From an uncultured Acholeplasmataceae bacterium (GTDB lineage: Bacteria; Bacillota_I; Bacilli_A; Acholeplasmatales; Acholeplasmataceae), in NCBI GenBank assembly GCA_938041945.1, contig CALISC010000013.1:1-5451 (forward strand): a stretch of DNA of 5,451 nt, given 5' to 3'. A model generated the notes under the pieces. The model ran no database searches. It had not been told where the DNA came from and saw only the letters and a list, made by a program, of their open reading frames with translations. Numbering within the stretch: the stretch's first letter is position 1; every line of letters starts with the position of its first letter. Shown in pieces: positions 5,201-5,451 of the stretch. The position numbers were made by a program, and so were the translations under genes.

Positions 5201-5451
5201 CAGATATTGACCTTAACTTCTCAGGTGAATACCAGGCGCAAGCGCACGAATACGTTCGCACTTTGCTTGGAGCAGATCACGCTTTTAGAGCAGGAACGGT
5301 CTCTGGGGTTGCCGAAAAAATAGCATTTGGTTATGTCAAGGGCTACATAGAAGATAAGCAAATGAAAATCCGTAAACCTAAAATTGCTGCCTTGGCTAAA
5401 AAAATTGTCGGAGTTAAGCGAACTACTGGACAACATCCAGGTGGTATTGTT
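2215..5451 (+). CDS. polC: DNA polymerase III alpha subunit, PolC type, 3' end outside window
   Basis: PolC is the replicative polymerase of Bacillota and Mollicutes, with built-in proofreading. The window holds the first 1079 codons; the family is usually about 1430-1450 residues, so the remaining palm, fingers and C-terminal parts lie beyond the end. Order seen: N-terminal domain (about 1-160), polar Gln/Ser/Asn-rich linker (166-198), OB fold (about 220-312), first part of the PHP domain (about 334-402), inserted DEDDh exonuclease (about 420-585), rest of PHP (about 600-860), then palm. Exonuclease residues are intact: D424 and E426 in FDLETTG, D509 in AHNASFD, H565 and D570 in HHRAIDD. GSRGSVGS is at 895-902. 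A four-Cys zinc site is C923, C927, C968, C971. The catalytic PDIDLNF is at 996-1002, with D997 and D999. VKRTTGQHPGGI is at the edge. Odd points: most PHP metal ligands are replaced, and the zinc loop is long. Reading frame is unbroken with no TGA. A promoter and ribosome binding site precede it. Confidence 0.98.
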   Translation, partial: MSIKDFFEKRFDFSPTVVNFNQTDEKLDVTIKLKEVISYSDFFSFNQETFKFLQSVGAPKNTKLIFTYETYSKLDVHFLSYFQAQIKNFNTNDPVNKRFLEVVLKSEFKVDETNRTINITVDTNTLNWAIKQNLSKTLFNAFSNYFGLPFIFNFQKRPISETTFELNTQSQHVQTGSNQAYTQTMHSNQGYSRRRSYSFKDDLSLKKLKEIPYDNYEVTKKQNQGESLVYKFHVTVVEAEIRKLKDGKYTLLQMTLEDDTDAILAKKFLYNQEITEAEKIQPGTNLKIIAEVQYDTYAADVVLMLKNFEIIDKEHEAEENASFTRQDKAEEKRVELHVQTKLSNMDGVGEIKDYVALAKSFGHKAIAVTDSGGIYAYPQFAQACKKAEIKPIYGVQLPYIDDSFYIKKGDSNTLLKDLTYVVFDLETTGLSIVNDKIIEIGAVKVKNGQIIDRFQAFCDPEEKLIEFVSNLTNITDEMLKGQPKIEVVLKEFIEFAKDSVLVAHNASFDCLNVLHKAKVLNYSFRKNVLYIDTLNLARYHYSDQLKRFNLGTLSRFFKINLENHHRAIDDADATGQMFIKMLGDLAQKGIKTFNELETTVDRKKTYLHQMPFAVDFLVKNQTGYKNLFKLVTSALTEYFYQRPRVLASEFEKYKEGLLIGANGAGELWFDALNSTDDVLDSHILKYDYILVYPPNCFSHLKDNIAGGMNAIKNAIYRLIEHAKKLNKIVVASSNPHYLNKEDQIYYQFFIRTPLVGGGRHELAQYENTPDYFFQTTDELSAEFAFLNDDKLIKEIVVENSNKIADLIQDIQAFPEGLYSFSDDYFKDAGIPSIEGEFKRLISKNLEQKYGKNPHPFILDRIKREQTTILKNNFASIYYMSYLLVKKSNDDGYVVGSRGSVGSSFVATILGITEVNPLPPHYFCPNGCFQVFKFNEDLKKDYASTQFDEMFKDDLNEADDGYDLKERDCPVCGSKLNRDGHDIPFETFLGFQGDKTPDIDLNFSGEYQAQAHEYVRTLLGADHAFRAGTVSGVAEKIAFGYVKGYIEDKQMKIRKPKIAALAKKIVGVKRTTGQHPGGIV

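Noticed and set aside
5221..5436. Open - strand frame of 71 codons
   Set aside because: Antisense to the most conserved polymerase segment just after PDIDLNF; no motif or start signals.
1..5451. A wider defence island or novel system beyond the R-M pair
   Set aside because: Only three genes are present: methyltransferase, endonuclease and housekeeping polC. No reverse transcriptase, retron RNA, toxin-antitoxin pair, CRISPR repeat or phage gene could be recognised on either strand.

Overview
The window is AT-rich (GC roughly one third, estimated by eye) and reads entirely on the + strand. It carries a Firmicutes/Mollicutes-type replicative DNA polymerase, PolC, which points to a low-GC Bacillota or Mollicutes-like bacterium. 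All seven Trp codons in the three genes are TGG, no in-frame TGA occurs, and the two visible stops are TAA and TAG. A TGA=Trp mycoplasma is therefore less likely than an Acholeplasma-like or other standard-code lineage, but seven codons cannot settle it. I do not name a genus.

Layout: positions 1-136 are intergenic. They hold a strong hairpin with an A/T flank (probable bidirectional terminator, 56-87), then a 10-bp inverted repeat (95-122) that overlaps an extended -10 promoter (122-130). Positions 137-1198 encode a single protein that joins an XRE-type helix-turn-helix to a Dam-family adenine methyltransferase. Positions 1202-2068 encode a DpnII/MboI-family restriction endonuclease, three bases after the methyltransferase stop. 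A hairpin terminator (2090-2124) closes this cassette. A clear sigma-A-type promoter (2138-2166) and ribosome binding site then lead into polC (2215 to beyond the window end), of which 1079 codons are present.

How the parts work together: genes 1 and 2 form a compact type II restriction-modification system, predicted to act on GATC. The methyltransferase carries its own DNA-binding head, and the promoter in front of it overlaps a palindrome. The simplest model is that the fusion protein represses its own operon, so modification, regulation and restriction are run by two genes. The predicted transcription start falls on or next to the ATG, so the methyltransferase mRNA is probably leaderless, whereas the endonuclease has a Shine-Dalgarno sequence. 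polC is a housekeeping gene under its own promoter. Its exonuclease and visible palm motifs are intact, but its PHP domain has lost most of the expected metal ligands.

I see no CRISPR array, tRNA, rRNA, transposase or prophage gene. The most notable material is the self-regulating HTH-methyltransferase fusion with its operator/leaderless-promoter arrangement, and the degenerate PHP site of PolC.
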